Assembly: GCF_012516375.2 (NCBI RefSeq)
Contig: NZ_CP051204.2
Span: 5,828,001-5,892,000 of the forward strand
Source: Chitinophaga oryzae
GTDB taxonomy: Bacteria > Bacteroidota > Bacteroidia > Chitinophagales > Chitinophagaceae
Direction of reading: 5' to 3'
DNA: 64,000 nucleotides
In this document: piece after piece, positions 64,000-64,000 of the stretch
How the letters are laid out: every line of letters starts with the position of its first letter
Position numbering within the stretch: position 1 is the stretch's first letter
Translations under genes and position numbers: made by a program
The notes under the pieces: model-generated
The model's input: the letters and a program-made list of their open reading frames with translations, nothing else
Databases searched by the model: none
What the model was told of the DNA's origin: nothing

Positions 64000-64000
64000 A

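Noticed and set aside
1..64000. tRNA, rRNA or CRISPR arrays
   Set aside because: I saw no cloverleaf-like, rRNA-like or regularly spaced repeat sequence anywhere in the window.

Overview
The window looks like a chromosomal segment of a Bacteroidota bacterium, most likely a Chitinophaga-type member of the Chitinophagaceae. The reasons are two SusC/SusD outer-membrane pairs, an ECF sigma/FecR/SusC-STN signalling set, WG-repeat proteins, a Bacteroidota-style class I lanthipeptide cluster, and promoters of the TTTG-N19-TAnnTTTG type. The assignment is inferred from gene families, not from a marker gene.

Positions 1-8.4 kb hold mixed envelope and secreted proteins: the tail of a CBM9-like protein, a molybdopterin-domain protein, an OmpA protein, an M1 peptidase, an esterase and a HEYVH putative protease. 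Positions 8.6-15.6 kb hold a complete regulated uptake locus: ECF sigma, anti-sigma FecR, SusC with an STN signalling domain, and SusD. Positions 15.65-21.6 kb hold three tandem WG-repeat proteins on the minus strand.

Positions 21.7-30.25 kb form a class I lanthipeptide cluster on the minus strand. Five precursor genes, each with a leader of exactly 33 residues ending in GG, are followed by a LanC cyclase, a full-length fused LanB dehydratase, a C39-peptidase ABC exporter and a short HlyD-like adaptor. This is the most distinctive system in the window. The spacers carry hairpins and a duplicated 5' leader element. A secreted S9 peptidase is divergent from it (30.7-33.3 kb).

Positions 33.4-44.5 kb form one long minus-strand operon-like array: SusC, SusD, GH20 hexosaminidase, GntP permease, RidA, PfkB-type sugar kinase and M19 dipeptidase. 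A divergent DeoR-type regulator sits beside it, and the shared intergenic region has strong palindromes. The array fits uptake and catabolism of an amino-sugar or sugar-acid substrate. Positions 46.0-50.7 kb encode leuC, leuD, a synthase and leuB. The synthase resembles the pyruvate-specific citramalate synthase of Leptospira more than a standard LeuA, so the operon may serve isoleucine as well as leucine synthesis.

Positions 50.8-56.8 kb carry small regulatory and stress genes: an SRPBCC protein, a sigma factor, a GNAT, an MFS exporter, an ArsR-rhodanese regulator with a 32-bp palindromic operator, an AraC regulator, a thioredoxin and a tiny lipoprotein. From about 56.97 kb to the end the sequence is visibly more AT-rich. 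It contains a decayed IS256-type element interrupted by a decayed IS481-type element, then a small membrane protein (possible immunity protein) and a large RHS-repeat protein that runs off the window.
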